Assembly: GCF_000719345.1 (NCBI RefSeq)
Contig: NZ_JOFX01000010.1
Span: 62,001 to 126,000, forward strand
From: Streptomyces sp. NRRL F-2664
GTDB lineage: Bacteria; Actinomycetota; Actinomycetes; Streptomycetales; Streptomycetaceae
Length of the DNA stretch: 64,000 nt
Reading direction: 5' to 3'
The position numbers and the translations under genes are program-made. Below, one piece after another: positions 15,887 through 25,234 of the stretch. How positions within the stretch are numbered: the stretch's first letter is position 1; each line of letters starts with the position of its first letter. The notes beneath the pieces were generated by a model. It was not told where the DNA came from, made no database searches, and saw only the letters and a program-made list of their open reading frames with translations.

Positions 15887-17266
15887 CTACGAGCGGCGGC
15901 GGACCGTGTAGGCGGTGCCGGGCGGGCGGGGGGCTTCGCCCACGTACTCGTGCCCCCGCATCGCGCACCACGCCGGGATGTCCAGCCGGGCCACCTCGTC
16001 GTCCGACAGGACGGTCACCGTGCCGCCCACCGGGACCCGGGCGACGGCCCGGGCCAGCTCGATCACCGGCTGGGGGCACCGCAGGCCGAGCGCGTCGATC
16101 TCCAGCGAGTCCGCCTCCGGGGCAGCCGCGGGCGGCTCCGCCGCACCCAGCCGCTCCCGTACGCCCGCCACCGCACCCGGCAGCACTTCCAGGAACGCGT
16201 TGACCTCCTCCGCCGTGGTGCCCGGCGGCAGGGAGACCCGTACGTTGCCCTCCGACAGCACCCCCATCGCCCGCAGCACGTGACTGGGGGTCAGCGTGGA
16301 ACTCGTGCAGGAGGAGCCCGAAGAGACCGAGAAGCCCGCCCGGTCCAGCTCGTGCAGCAGCGCCTCCCCGTCGACGTACAGGCAGGAGAAGGTGACCAGG
16401 TGCGGCAGCCGCCGGTCCGCGTCGCCGACCACCTCCACGTCCGGGACCAGCCGTACCACCCGCCGCCGGACGCGGTCCACCAGGATCCGCAGCCGGGCCG
16501 CCTCCGCCTCCGCCTCCGCCCGTACGGCCCGCAGCGAGGCCGCCGCCGCCACGATCGCGGGAAGGTTCACGAAGCCGGGGGAGCGGCCCGACTCCCGTTC
16601 GTCCGCAGGGCCTTGGGGCGAGAACCGGACCCCCTTGCGGACCGCCAGCAGTCCGATCCCGGGCGGACCGCCCCATTTGTGGGCACTCGCCGCCAGGACC
16701 GACCAGGCGCCCTCCACCGGCCCCCAGGCCAGCGACTGCGCCGCGTCCACGAGCAGCGGCACCCCGGCCGCCCCGCAGACCTCGGCGACCTCGGCCACCG
16801 GCTGGACCGTGCCCACCTCGTGGTTGGCGGACTGCAGGCAGGCCAGGGCCGTCGCCGGGACCAGCGCGTCGGCGTACCCGGCGGCCGACACCGCGCCGGA
16901 CCGGTCCACCGGAACCTCGAAGACACTCCCGCCGCGCGCCTCGTGCGCCGCCGCCGCATGAAGTACAGAACTGTGTTCGACCGCCGATACGACCAGATGG
17001 TCGCCGACGCGTCGGCGACCGGCCAGGACACCCGCAATGCCCGTGTGAACCGCGTGCGTCCCCGAAGGAGTGAACACGAGCTCGTCGGCGCGGCATCCCA
17101 CCGCCTCCGCGGCGGCCTCCCGCGCCGCGTCCAGCAGCAGCCGCGCGCGTCTGCCCTCCCGGTACAGCCGGGCCGGATCGGCCCAGCCCTCGTCCAGGGA
17201 GGCCTGCAACGCCTGCCGGGCCACGGGGTGCAGGGGAGCGGCGGACGCGCTGTCGAAGTACGGCAT
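15887..17266 (-). CDS. Cysteine desulfurase fused to a C-terminal TusA-like sulfurtransferase
   Basis: 459 residues. Residues 1 to about 370 are a class V PLP aminotransferase: MPYFDSASAAPLHP, PLLVDAAQSLAW, PLP lysine in SAHKWGGPPG and the sulfur-carrying cysteine in SVSSGSSCTSSTL. After a Pro/Ala linker, residues about 390-459 are a TusA/SirA domain with the active-site motif IDALGLRCPQPVIELARAV. A direct handover of persulfide from desulfurase to TusA is the obvious inference; the acceptor is unknown. ATG 17266 is preceded by TAGCGT with 6 nt spacing, suggesting leaderless mRNA. Divergent from ctaC. Confidence 0.88.
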   Translation of the reverse strand: MPYFDSASAAPLHPVARQALQASLDEGWADPARLYREGRRARLLLDAAREAAAEAVGCRADELVFTPSGTHAVHTGIAGVLAGRRRVGDHLVVSAVEHSSVLHAAAAHEARGGSVFEVPVDRSGAVSAAGYADALVPATALACLQSANHEVGTVQPVAEVAEVCGAAGVPLLVDAAQSLAWGPVEGAWSVLAASAHKWGGPPGIGLLAVRKGVRFSPQGPADERESGRSPGFVNLPAIVAAAASLRAVRAEAEAEAARLRILVDRVRRRVVRLVPDVEVVGDADRRLPHLVTFSCLYVDGEALLHELDRAGFSVSSGSSCTSSTLTPSHVLRAMGVLSEGNVRVSLPPGTTAEEVNAFLEVLPGAVAGVRERLGAAEPPAAAPEADSLEIDALGLRCPQPVIELARAVARVPVGGTVTVLSDDEVARLDIPAWCAMRGHEYVGEAPRPPGTAYTVRRRS

Positions 17267-17548
17267 CCGGCCACGCTAACCCCAGCCCCGAGCGTTCGAG
17301 GTCAGGGGGCGTCAGACGGGGTCCGGAGGCCGCCATTCAGGGCCATTCGCACCGTCCCCCGTACGGCGGATCCATCCCTTCGGGGACAGTAGCGGCGCGT
17401 TGGGCACCCTCCCCGCGCGACCCCAAATAGCGTCCAGTAGGGTTTGGTCCGCATAAACATCCAAACCCCTGCCTGCGTCAGGGCCGGCGACCGACCCGAA
17501 CACGGCCGCGGCCGGCCGCGCGGGCCGAGACTCTCGGGAAGGCGCTAC

Positions 17549-18523
17549 GTGAGTCCCTACGGCTCCGACCGCTCGCCGCGGCGCCCGATGCGGCGGAAGC
17601 TGCTGCAGGCGCTGACTGCGGGCGTGGTCCTGGCGACCGCCACTGGTTGCTCGTATACATGGAAAGACTTCCCCCGCCTCGGAATGCCGACTCCGGTAAC
17701 CGAGGAGGCGCCGCGCATCCTCTCCCTGTGGCAGGGATCCTGGGCGGCCGCGCTCGTCACGGGCATCCTGGTGTGGGGCCTGATCATCTGGAGCGTCATC
17801 TTCCACCGGCGCAGCCGGACGAAGATCGAGGTCCCGGCGCAGACCCGGTACAACATGCCCATCGAGGCGCTGTACACCGTGGTCCCGCTCATCATCGTCT
17901 CGGTGCTCTTCTACTTCACCGCGCGTGACGAGTCGAAGCTCCTCGCCCTCACCCCGAAGCCGCCGCACACGATCAACGTGATCGGCTACCAGTGGAGCTG
18001 GGGCTTCAACTACATCGAGAACGTCGACGGCGACGCGGCGTCCCCGAAGGCGGGTGCGGTCCCCAAGGAGCTCGCCTCCATCCCGGACCGCTACACCAAG
18101 GCCTTCCCGGCGGGCGCCGAGGGCGTCTACGAGAAGGGCGTCCCGGGCGACCGGAACCCCCAGACGGGCAACCCGGGTCCGACCCTCGTCCTGCCCAAGG
18201 GCGAGAAGGTCCGCTTCATCCTGTCGTCCAACGACGTCATCCACTCCTTCTGGGTGGTCCCCTTCCTGTTCAAGCAGGACGTCATCCCGGGCCAGACCAA
18301 CGTCTTCGAGGTCGTCCCGAGCCAAGAGGGCACCTTCATGGGCAAGTGCGCCGAGCTCTGCGGCGTCGACCACTCCCGCATGCTCTTCAACGTCAAGGTC
18401 GTCTCCCCCGAGGCGTACAAGGCGTACCTGAAGGAGCTGGCGGCGAAGGGTCAGACCGGCTTCCTCCCCGCCGGCATCCAGCAGACCGACCCGGCCCGGA
18501 ATGCGGAAGTGAACAAACTGTGA
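17549..18523 (+). CDS. ctaC: Cytochrome c oxidase subunit II (aa3-type)
   Basis: Carries the CuA electron entry site of cytochrome aa3 oxidase on the outer face. 324 residues: lipoprotein signal with lipobox ATATGC (Cys about 34), two membrane helices ([38 protein letters not shown]) and a cupredoxin domain. CuA ligands are in IHSFWVVPF and [13 protein letters not shown] (Cys, Cys, His, Met). GTG 17549 has GGGAAGG 6 nt upstream. Its stop overlaps the ctaD GTG by 4 nt (GTGA), so the two are translationally coupled. The 282-bp upstream region has no gene and probably holds the operon promoter (TAGGGT near 17440). Confidence 0.95.
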   Translation: MSPYGSDRSPRRPMRRKLLQALTAGVVLATATGCSYTWKDFPRLGMPTPVTEEAPRILSLWQGSWAAALVTGILVWGLIIWSVIFHRRSRTKIEVPAQTRYNMPIEALYTVVPLIIVSVLFYFTARDESKLLALTPKPPHTINVIGYQWSWGFNYIENVDGDAASPKAGAVPKELASIPDRYTKAFPAGAEGVYEKGVPGDRNPQTGNPGPTLVLPKGEKVRFILSSNDVIHSFWVVPFLFKQDVIPGQTNVFEVVPSQEGTFMGKCAELCGVDHSRMLFNVKVVSPEAYKAYLKELAAKGQTGFLPAGIQQTDPARNAEVNKL

Positions 18524-20250
18524 GCATCCTCAACGAATCCCAGGGTGCCGCCGCAGCCGACTCGTACGAGAACGAGCTGCCGGTGCGGCGCAAGCAGCCG
18601 GGCAACGTGGTCGTCAAGTGGCTCACCACCACCGACCACAAGACCATCGGCACGATGTACCTGGTCACCTCGTTCGTGTTCTTCATCATCGGCGGTCTGC
18701 TGGCGCTCTTCATGCGTGCCGAGCTGGCCCGTCCGGGCACGCAGATCATGTCGAACGAGCAGTTCAACCAGGCGTTCACCATGCATGGCACGATCATGCT
18801 GCTGATGTTCGCCACCCCACTGTTCGCGGGCTTCGCCAACTGGATCATGCCGCTGCAGATCGGCGCGCCCGACGTGGCGTTCCCGCGGCTGAACATGTTC
18901 GCGTACTGGCTGTACCTCTTCGGCTCGACCATCGCGGTGGCCGGCTTCGTGACGCCGAACGGCGCCGCCGACTTCGGCTGGTTCGCCTACTCCCCGCTGT
19001 CGGACGCGGTCCGCTCGCCCGGCATCGGCGCCGACATGTGGATCATGGGTCTGGCCTTCTCCGGCTTCGGTACGATCCTCGGCTCGGTCAACTTCATCAC
19101 CACGATCATCTGCATGCGCGCTCCGGGCATGACGATGTTCCGCATGCCGATCTTCACCTGGAACGTGCTGCTGACCGGTGTCCTGGTCCTGCTCGCCTTC
19201 CCGGTGCTGGCCGCCGCGCTCTTCGCGCTGGAGTCCGACCGCAAGTTCGGCTCGCACATCTTCGACGCCGCCAACGGTGGCGCACTGCTCTGGCAGCACC
19301 TCTTCTGGTTCTTCGGACACCCTGAGGTGTACATCATCGCGCTGCCGTTCTTCGGCATCGTCTCCGAGATCATCCCGGTCTTCTCGCGCAAGCCGATGTT
19401 CGGTTACATCGGCCTGATCGCCGCGACGATCGCGATCGCCGGCCTCTCGGTGACCGTGTGGGCCCACCACATGTACGTCACCGGCGGTGTGCTACTGCCG
19501 TTCTTCTCCTTCATGACCTTCCTGATCGCGGTACCGACCGGTGTGAAGTTCTTCAACTGGATCGGCACCATGTGGAAGGGCTCGCTGTCCTTCGAGACCC
19601 CGATGCTCTGGACGATCGGCTTCCTGGTCACCTTCACCTTCGGTGGTCTGACCGGCGTCATCCTGGCCTCGCCCCCGATGGACTTCCACGTCTCCGACTC
19701 GTACTTCGTCGTCGCGCACTTCCACTACGTCGTCTTCGGCACCGTGGTGTTCGCGATGTTCGCCGGCTTCCACTTCTGGTGGCCGAAGTTCACGGGCAAG
19801 ATGCTGGACGAGCGCCTCGGCAAGATCACCTTCTGGACGCTGTTCATCGGCTTCCACGGCACCTTCCTGGTGCAGCACTGGCTGGGTGCCGAGGGCATGC
19901 CGCGTCGCTACGCGGACTACCTCGCGGCCGACGGCTTCACCACGCTCAACACGATCTCCACGATCAGCTCCTTCGTGCTGGGCCTGTCGATGCTGCCGTT
20001 CATGTACAACGTCTGGAAGACCGCCAAGTACGGCAAGAAGATCGAGGTCGACGACCCGTGGGGCTACGGCCGTTCGCTGGAGTGGGCGACCTCCTGCCCG
20101 CCGCCGCGGCACAACTTCCTCACGCTGCCGCGCATCCGTAGCGAGTCGCCCGCCTTCGACCTCCACCACCCGGAGATCGCGGCGCTCGACCACCTCGAGG
20201 ACCACGGCGCCCAGGCGGCCGTCACCGGTGGCAAGGAGGCCGGCAAGTGA
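18520..20250 (+). CDS. ctaD: Cytochrome c oxidase subunit I (aa3-type)
   Basis: The catalytic subunit, binding heme a, heme a3 and CuB, reducing O2 to water and pumping protons. 576 residues with twelve predicted helices. The CuB/Tyr signature is [17 protein letters not shown], the two other CuB histidines are in [11 protein letters not shown], and the heme ligands are in [11 protein letters not shown]. The K-channel and D-channel segments look intact. It starts at GTG 18520 within the ctaC stop and ends in a 4-nt overlap with ctaF. A charged C-terminal tail ([15 protein letters not shown]) is typical of actinobacteria. Confidence 0.96.
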   Translation: MSILNESQGAAAADSYENELPVRRKQPGNVVVKWLTTTDHKTIGTMYLVTSFVFFIIGGLLALFMRAELARPGTQIMSNEQFNQAFTMHGTIMLLMFATPLFAGFANWIMPLQIGAPDVAFPRLNMFAYWLYLFGSTIAVAGFVTPNGAADFGWFAYSPLSDAVRSPGIGADMWIMGLAFSGFGTILGSVNFITTIICMRAPGMTMFRMPIFTWNVLLTGVLVLLAFPVLAAALFALESDRKFGSHIFDAANGGALLWQHLFWFFGHPEVYIIALPFFGIVSEIIPVFSRKPMFGYIGLIAATIAIAGLSVTVWAHHMYVTGGVLLPFFSFMTFLIAVPTGVKFFNWIGTMWKGSLSFETPMLWTIGFLVTFTFGGLTGVILASPPMDFHVSDSYFVVAHFHYVVFGTVVFAMFAGFHFWWPKFTGKMLDERLGKITFWTLFIGFHGTFLVQHWLGAEGMPRRYADYLAADGFTTLNTISTISSFVLGLSMLPFMYNVWKTAKYGKKIEVDDPWGYGRSLEWATSCPPPRHNFLTLPRIRSESPAFDLHHPEIAALDHLEDHGAQAAVTGGKEAGK

Positions 20251-20645
20251 AGATCCAGGGCAAGATGTTCCTCTGGCTCTCCCTCTTCATCCTGATCATG
20301 GCCGTCGTGTACGGCGTGTGGTCGAAGGAGCCCGTCGGAACCACCGCGCTCTTCCTGGCCTTCGGCCTGAGCGTCATGATCGGCTACTACCTGGCCTTCA
20401 CGGCCAAGCGCGTCGACGAGATGGCCCAGGACAACCTGGAGGCCGACGTCGCCGACGAGGCCGGCGAGCTGGGGTTCTTCTCCCCGCACAGCTGGCAGCC
20501 CCTCTCGCTGGGCATCGGCGGCGCGCTCGCCTTCATGGGCGTCATCTTCGGCTGGTGGCTCATGTACTTCTCGGCCCCGATCATCCTGATCGGCCTGTGG
20601 GGCTGGGTGTACGAGTACTACCGCGGTGAGAACGCCAACCAGTAG
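20247..20645 (+). CDS. ctaF: Cytochrome c oxidase subunit IV, actinobacterial type
   Basis: 132-residue small subunit of the aa3 oxidase. It begins [35 protein letters not shown] and has four helices: the N-terminal one, [37 protein letters not shown] and [15 protein letters not shown]. It has the conserved FFSPHSWQP segment between helices 2 and 3. ATG overlaps the ctaD stop by 4 nt. A hairpin terminator at 20684-20719 closes the ctaC-ctaD-ctaF operon. Confidence 0.93.
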   Translation: MKIQGKMFLWLSLFILIMAVVYGVWSKEPVGTTALFLAFGLSVMIGYYLAFTAKRVDEMAQDNLEADVADEAGELGFFSPHSWQPLSLGIGGALAFMGVIFGWWLMYFSAPIILIGLWGWVYEYYRGENANQ

Positions 20646-20683
20646 TCAGAAGCAGTGCCGCGCGGCCCGGCCGCGCACCACGT

Positions 20684-20719
20684 GGGGCCCGGACACCTCT
20701 TCGGAGGAGTCCGGGCCCC
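20684..20719 (+). terminator. Terminator of ctaC-ctaD-ctaF
   Basis: GGGGCCCGGAC (20684-20694) pairs with GTCCGGGCCCC (20709-20719); inner CCTC/GAGG pairs close a TTCG loop. It is followed by TCGTTT. Confidence 0.88.
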
Positions 20720-20774
20720 TCGTTTGCAGTCACCCCGCGCGCCGTAATTGTCATATCTTCATAGCGTTGGCCCC

Positions 20775-22019
20775 ATGAAGCACTCACCGCGTCTTTGGAC
20801 GGTACTCAGCTGCTCCCTGCTGGTCGCGTCCCTCGGGGCCGGCGCCACCGCATGCGGGTCCGGCGACAACCCGCTGTCAGCCCGCCCGGTCGACGCGGGC
20901 GAACAGGTCGCCTTCAACCAGACCGCAGGCAGCCGCCCCGTCGACCCCAACCGGCCCCTGGAGATCACGGCCAAGGGCAAGGGCAGCCGGATCACCGACG
21001 TCACGGCCGTGGACACCCACGGCCGCCGCCTGGCGGGCGAACTCAGCGCCAAGGGAGACCGGTGGCACAGCACCGTCCCCATGGCCGCAGGCGTCCGCTA
21101 CACCGTCACCGTGAGCACGGAGGACGAACGGGGCACCCCCGGCCAGCGCACGATGGCCTTCGACACGACCCCGTCCAAGGGGGTCCTCAAGGTCGAATTC
21201 GGGCCGGACGAGGGCAAGTACGGCGTCGGCCAGCCCATCACCGCCGAACTCAACGAGCCGGTCAAGGACAAGGCCGCGCGCGCCGTCGTCGAACGCGGTC
21301 TGATCGTCGACGCCCCGGCCGGGGTCGAAGGCGCCTGGCACTGGGTCGACGACAAGAACCTGCACTACCGCCCGAAGGAGTACTGGCCCGCCAACACCAC
21401 GGTCTCCGTACGGAGCAACCTGGAGGGCATCCGGATCACCGACGAGCTCCACGGAGCCGCCGCCAAGCCGCTGAAGCTGGAGATCGGCGACCGCGTCGAG
21501 GTCACCACCGACGCCGCCGCCCACTGGCTGACCTTCAGGCGCAACGGAGAAGTGATCAATTCCATCCCGGTCACCACCGGCAAGCCCGGGTTCTCCACCC
21601 GCAACGGCATCAAGGTGGTGCTGGGGAAGCAGTACTACGTACGGATGCGCGGGGACACCGTCGGCATCGGCGGCAGTGAGTACTACAACCTGCCCGTCTA
21701 CTACGCCACCCGCGTCACCTGGAGTGGTGAATACGTCCACGCCGCACCGTGGTCCGTCGGCTCGCACGGCTACGCGAACGTCAGCCACGGCTGCACCGGC
21801 ATGAGTACCGGCAACGCCGCATGGTTCTACGAGAACATCACCGAGGGCGACATCGTCCAGGTCATCAACAGCATCGGCGACGACATGGACATCTTCGGCA
21901 ACGGGTTCGGGGACTGGAACATGGACTGGAAGGACTGGCGGGAGGGCAGCGCCCTGCTCAAGGGCACCCAGGAAGGCCGCAGTCACGTCGACCAGGCCCG
22001 CCTGAGGCCGACCGTCTGA
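20775..22019 (+). CDS. L,D-transpeptidase lipoprotein (YkuD, Ig-like domains)
   Basis: Cell-wall enzyme that forms 3-3 peptidoglycan cross-links outside the membrane. 414 residues: lipoprotein signal with lipobox GATAC (Cys27), two Ig-like beta domains (about 50-260), then the YkuD domain with active-site VGSHGYANVSHGCTGMS, catalytic Cys about 340, and a C-terminal Trp/Asp-rich tail (DWNMDWKDWREGS). ATG 20775 is preceded by TAGCGT with exactly 7 nt spacing and no SD, which argues for a leaderless mRNA; a TTG at 20748 is less likely. It lies between two parts of the respiratory cluster. Confidence 0.9.
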   Translation: MKHSPRLWTVLSCSLLVASLGAGATACGSGDNPLSARPVDAGEQVAFNQTAGSRPVDPNRPLEITAKGKGSRITDVTAVDTHGRRLAGELSAKGDRWHSTVPMAAGVRYTVTVSTEDERGTPGQRTMAFDTTPSKGVLKVEFGPDEGKYGVGQPITAELNEPVKDKAARAVVERGLIVDAPAGVEGAWHWVDDKNLHYRPKEYWPANTTVSVRSNLEGIRITDELHGAAAKPLKLEIGDRVEVTTDAAAHWLTFRRNGEVINSIPVTTGKPGFSTRNGIKVVLGKQYYVRMRGDTVGIGGSEYYNLPVYYATRVTWSGEYVHAAPWSVGSHGYANVSHGCTGMSTGNAAWFYENITEGDIVQVINSIGDDMDIFGNGFGDWNMDWKDWREGSALLKGTQEGRSHVDQARLRPTV

Positions 22020-22033
22020 CGGCCGGGGCGAGA

Positions 22034-22058
22034 TGCTCTCCCGGCTCCCGGGAGAGCA
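22034..22058. terminator. Bidirectional hairpin terminator
   Basis: TGCTCTCCCGG (22034-22044) and CCGGGAGAGCA (22048-22058) form a perfect 11-bp stem with CTC loop, between convergent genes. Confidence 0.75.
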
Positions 22059-22071
22059 CCGCCACGGGCGG

Positions 22072-22473
22072 CTACGCGTCCAGCGACAGCCGGGAACGCA
22101 GCAGCCCCGCCAGGGCGTCCGCGAACTCCACCGGGTCGACCGGAAGGGTCACCGCCGCGTCCGCGCGGCTCCACGTGGCCAGCCAGGCGTCCTGCGGGCG
22201 CCCCATCAGCAGCAGCACCGGGGGACACCGGAAGATCTCGTCCTTGATCTGCCGGCACACACCCATGCCCCCGGCCGGAACGGCCTCGCCGTCCAGCACG
22301 CACACGTCGATGCCGCCCGCGTCCAGCTCCGACAGGACCGCCGGCAGGGTCGCGCACTCCAGGAACTCCACCGGCGGCAGATCCGCGGCGGGACGGCGGC
22401 CCGCCGCCAGTCTCACCTGCTCCCGGGTGCCCGCGTCGTCGCTGTAGACCAGAACCCGCGCAGTCGCCCGCAT
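22072..22473 (-). CDS. Receiver-like protein with degenerate active site
   Basis: 133 residues that read as a single response-regulator receiver fold: VLVYSDDAGTREQVRLA (acidic pair D12/D13), VCVLDGEAVPAGGMGVCRQIK (possible acceptor D61), PPVLLLMGRPQD and DAAVTLPVDPVEFADALAGLL. The switch Thr/Ser is replaced (MG) and the invariant Lys before the last Pro is Leu110, so phosphorylation-driven switching is doubtful. No output domain. ATG 22473 has GGAGG 6 nt upstream. It is divergent from ctaE, about 200 bp away, and may have a partner there; this is inference. Confidence 0.75.
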   Translation of the reverse strand: MRATARVLVYSDDAGTREQVRLAAGRRPAADLPPVEFLECATLPAVLSELDAGGIDVCVLDGEAVPAGGMGVCRQIKDEIFRCPPVLLLMGRPQDAWLATWSRADAAVTLPVDPVEFADALAGLLRSRLSLDA

Positions 22474-22661
22474 TTCGATCCTCCACGTGTCCCATGAATC
22501 ACGTTGATGTTGCGCGGGATGCTACTCCTCCCGGCGGCCCCCCAACATCGGTTCGGACAGGTGCGCGAGCCCACTCGGAGAGGTCGCCCGATGGGCCGTT
22601 CGGGCCTTGCACACGCCCCTGACACTCCGAACGGCACCCCCCGGGGTGAGGGCGGGATAAG

Positions 22662-22682
22662 CGACCGACATAATGTCGGTCG
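22662..22682. promoter_or_regulatory. Perfect 21-nt palindrome over the ctaE start
   Basis: CGACCGACAT (22662-22671), a central A, then ATGTCGGTCG (22673-22682). It covers CATAAT/TAATGT (-10-like) and both candidate start codons of ctaE (ATG 22673, GTG 22682). It could be an operator or a start-codon hairpin. Confidence 0.6.
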
Positions 22683-23293
22683 TGGCGACAGCAACGACAG
22701 TAGATACCGGGCACGCGCACCCGACGGTCAACCGGCCGAACCTCGTCAGCGTCGGAACCATCATCTGGTTGAGTTCCGAGCTGATGTTCTTCGCGGCCCT
22801 CTTCGCGATGTACTTCACCCTGCGATCCGTGACGGGTCCCGAGTACTGGACAGAGCAGGCCTCGGCCTTGAATCTGCCCTTCTCGGCGACGAACACGACG
22901 ATCCTGGTGCTTTCCTCCCTCACCTGCCAGCTCGGCGTCTTCGCCGCGGAGCGCGGTGACGTGAAGAAGCTCCGGACGTGGTTCATCATCACGTTCGTCA
23001 TGGGTGCGATCTTCATTGGCGGCCAGGTGTTCGAGTACACCGAGCTGGTCAAGCACGAGGGCATGAGCCTCTCGTCCGGTCCGTACGGCTCGGTCTTCTA
23101 CCTGACCACCGGCTTCCACGGTCTGCACGTGACGGGCGGACTCATCGCCTTCCTGCTGGTCCTCGGCCGGACGTACGCGGCCAAGAGGTTCACCCACGAA
23201 CAGGCCACGTCGGCCATCGTCGTGTCCTACTACTGGCACTTCGTCGATGTCGTCTGGATCGGCCTCTTCGCCACGATCTACCTGATCAAGTAG
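22673..23293 (+). CDS. ctaE: Cytochrome c oxidase subunit III
   Basis: Structural subunit of cytochrome aa3 oxidase, lining the oxygen path. 206 residues with five helices, including [23 protein letters not shown] and the family segments [20 protein letters not shown] and [22 protein letters not shown] at the C-terminus. The ATG at 22673 lies inside a perfect palindrome; alternatively the GTG at 22682 (three codons later) sits 5 nt after TAATGT and 7 nt after CATAAT and could be a leaderless start. Its separation from ctaCDF and its link to qcrCAB 76 bp downstream is the standard actinobacterial arrangement. Confidence 0.95.
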   Translation: MSVVATATTVDTGHAHPTVNRPNLVSVGTIIWLSSELMFFAALFAMYFTLRSVTGPEYWTEQASALNLPFSATNTTILVLSSLTCQLGVFAAERGDVKKLRTWFIITFVMGAIFIGGQVFEYTELVKHEGMSLSSGPYGSVFYLTTGFHGLHVTGGLIAFLLVLGRTYAAKRFTHEQATSAIVVSYYWHFVDVVWIGLFATIYLIK

Positions 23294-23369
23294 CGAACAC
23301 GTCACCGGGTCCGACCCGGCACACCATCCAGACACACCGACGCAGAAGATCCTGACACCGGGGTAATCC

Positions 23370-24179
23370 GTGAAAAAGCTCTCCGCACGACGACGCCATC
23401 CGCTGGCGGCGGTCGTCGTTCTACTCCTCGCGCTGGCGGCCACTGGGGGGCTGTACGCCGCCTTTGCTCCCGCGGGCAAGGCGCAGGCCGATGAAACCGC
23501 CCAGTCCCTCGCCATCGAGGAGGGCAAGAAGCTCTACGCCGTGGGTTGCGCAAGCTGCCACGGAACCGGCGGTCAGGGTTCCTCTGACGGCCCGAGCCTG
23601 GTCGGCGTCGGCTCCGCGGCCGTCGACTTCCAGGTGAGCACGGGCCGCATGCCCGCCCAGCAGCCCGGCGCCCAGGTGCCGAAGAAGCCGGTCATCTACA
23701 CCCAGGCGCAGATCGACCAGCTGGCCGCGTACATCGCCTCCCTCGGCGCCGGCCCGATCACGCCGACCGAGAAGCAGTACGACCCGGCGGACGCCGACAT
23801 CGCCAACGGCGGTGAGCTGTTCCGCAACAACTGCGCGCAGTGCCACAACTTCACCGGTGAAGGCGGCGCGCTGACCAACGGCAAGTACGCCCCCAACCTT
23901 GAGGACGTCTCGCCGAAGCACATCTACGAGGCCATGCAGACCGGCCCGCAGAACATGCCCTCCTTCCCCGACAGCACCATGCCGGAGAAGCAGAAGAAGG
24001 ACATCATCGCGTACCTCCAGAACGTGAACGGTGAGAAGTCGACCAACCCCGGTGGTCTCAAGCTCGGTGGCCTCGGCCCCGTCTCCGAGGGTCTGTTCGG
24101 CTGGATCTTCGCTCTGGGTGCGCTGATCGCTGTCGCCGTCTGGGTCGCGGCCCACACCGCTAAGGCCAAGAAGTCATGA
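23370..24179 (+). CDS. qcrC: Diheme cytochrome c subunit of the bcc complex
   Basis: Carries electrons from the Rieske protein directly to CtaC, replacing a soluble cytochrome c. 269 residues: N-terminal membrane anchor HPLAAVVVLLLALAATGGLYAAFAP, two c-type heme motifs GCASCHG (about 58-62) and NCAQCHN (about 155-159), axial Met candidates in NMPSFPDSTMPEK, and a C-terminal anchor FGWIFALGALIAVAVWVAAHTA. GTG 23370 has GGGG 6-9 nt before it. The stop overlaps the qcrA ATG by 4 nt. Both CXXCH motifs are intact, as needed for a bcc-aa3 supercomplex. Confidence 0.95.
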   Translation: MKKLSARRRHPLAAVVVLLLALAATGGLYAAFAPAGKAQADETAQSLAIEEGKKLYAVGCASCHGTGGQGSSDGPSLVGVGSAAVDFQVSTGRMPAQQPGAQVPKKPVIYTQAQIDQLAAYIASLGAGPITPTEKQYDPADADIANGGELFRNNCAQCHNFTGEGGALTNGKYAPNLEDVSPKHIYEAMQTGPQNMPSFPDSTMPEKQKKDIIAYLQNVNGEKSTNPGGLKLGGLGPVSEGLFGWIFALGALIAVAVWVAAHTAKAKKS

Positions 24180-25234
24180 GTAGCCAAGAGATTCCCGAAG
24201 AGAAGCACCTGCCGAGCGAGCAGGGCGACGCCCACCACGGTGGCGTAGCAGTGGCGGACGACCCGTTCGCCGACCCCGGCCTGCCGGTCCACAAGCCGCG
24301 CATCCAGGACATCGACGAGCGGGCGGCGAAGCGTTCCGAGCGCACCGTCGCCATGCTGTTCACGCTGTCGATGCTGGCCACGATCGGCTTCATCGCGTCG
24401 TACGTGATCTTCCCGGTCGACAAGATCGTCTTCATCTTCCCGCTCGGGAAGGTCAGCGCGCTCAACTTCGCCCTGGGCATGACGCTGGGCGCCGCCCTCT
24501 TCTGCATCGGCGCGGGCGCGGTCCACTGGGCCCGCACCCTGATGTCCGACGTCGAGGTCGCCGACGAGCGCCACCCGATCGCCGCCCCGCCGGAGGTCAA
24601 GGCGAAGGTCCTGCAGGACTTCGCCGACGGCGCCAACGAGTCCGGCATCGGCCGCCGTCCGCTGATCCGCAACACGATGCTCGGCGCGCTGGCCATGCTG
24701 CCGCTCTCCGCCGTCGTGATCATGCGCGACCTCGGCCCGCTGCCCGAGGACAAGCTCCGCCACACCATGTGGGCCAAGGGCAAGCTGCTCATCAACCAGA
24801 ACACGATGGAGCCGCTGCGTCCCGAGGACGTGCTCGTCGGTTCGCTGACGTTCGCCATGCCGGAGGGCCTGGACGAGCACCAGCACGACTTCCAGACGCA
24901 GATCGCCAAGGCCGCCCTGATGATCGTCCGCATCAAGCCGGAGGACATCAAGGACAAGCAGGAACTCGAGTGGTCCCACGACGGCATCGTCGCCTACTCG
25001 AAGATCTGCACCCACGTCGGCTGCCCGATCAGCCTGTACGAGCAGCAGACGCACCACGTGCTCTGCCCGTGCCACCAGTCCACCTTCGACCTCTCCGACG
25101 GCGCCCGCGTCATCTTCGGCCCGGCCGGCCACGCCCTCCCGCAGCTGCGGATCGGCGTGAATGACGAAGGCTTCCTCGAAGCGCTCGGCGACTTCGAAGA
25201 GCCCGTCGGTCCTGCATTCTGGGAGCGCGGATGA
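24176..25234 (+). CDS. qcrA: Rieske [2Fe-2S] subunit of the bcc complex
   Basis: 352 residues, with an acidic N-terminal extension and three predicted helices (AMLFTLSMLATIGFIASYVIF; LNFALGMTLGAALFCIGAGAV; NTMLGALAMLPLSAVVIM) instead of one, the actinobacterial form. The C-terminal Rieske fold binds the cluster with CTHVGC and CPCHQSTFD (Cys-His, Cys-His), giving the disulfide Cys in each loop. It takes electrons from menaquinol at the QcrB site and passes them to QcrC. ATG start lies within the qcrC stop, and its own stop overlaps qcrB. Confidence 0.95.
   Translation: MSSQEIPEEKHLPSEQGDAHHGGVAVADDPFADPGLPVHKPRIQDIDERAAKRSERTVAMLFTLSMLATIGFIASYVIFPVDKIVFIFPLGKVSALNFALGMTLGAALFCIGAGAVHWARTLMSDVEVADERHPIAAPPEVKAKVLQDFADGANESGIGRRPLIRNTMLGALAMLPLSAVVIMRDLGPLPEDKLRHTMWAKGKLLINQNTMEPLRPEDVLVGSLTFAMPEGLDEHQHDFQTQIAKAALMIVRIKPEDIKDKQELEWSHDGIVAYSKICTHVGCPISLYEQQTHHVLCPCHQSTFDLSDGARVIFGPAGHALPQLRIGVNDEGFLEALGDFEEPVGPAFWERG

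Noticed and set aside
17267..17548. Rex (redox) operator upstream of ctaC
   Set aside because: No TTGTGAA...TTCACAA-type site found there or before nadA or ctaE.
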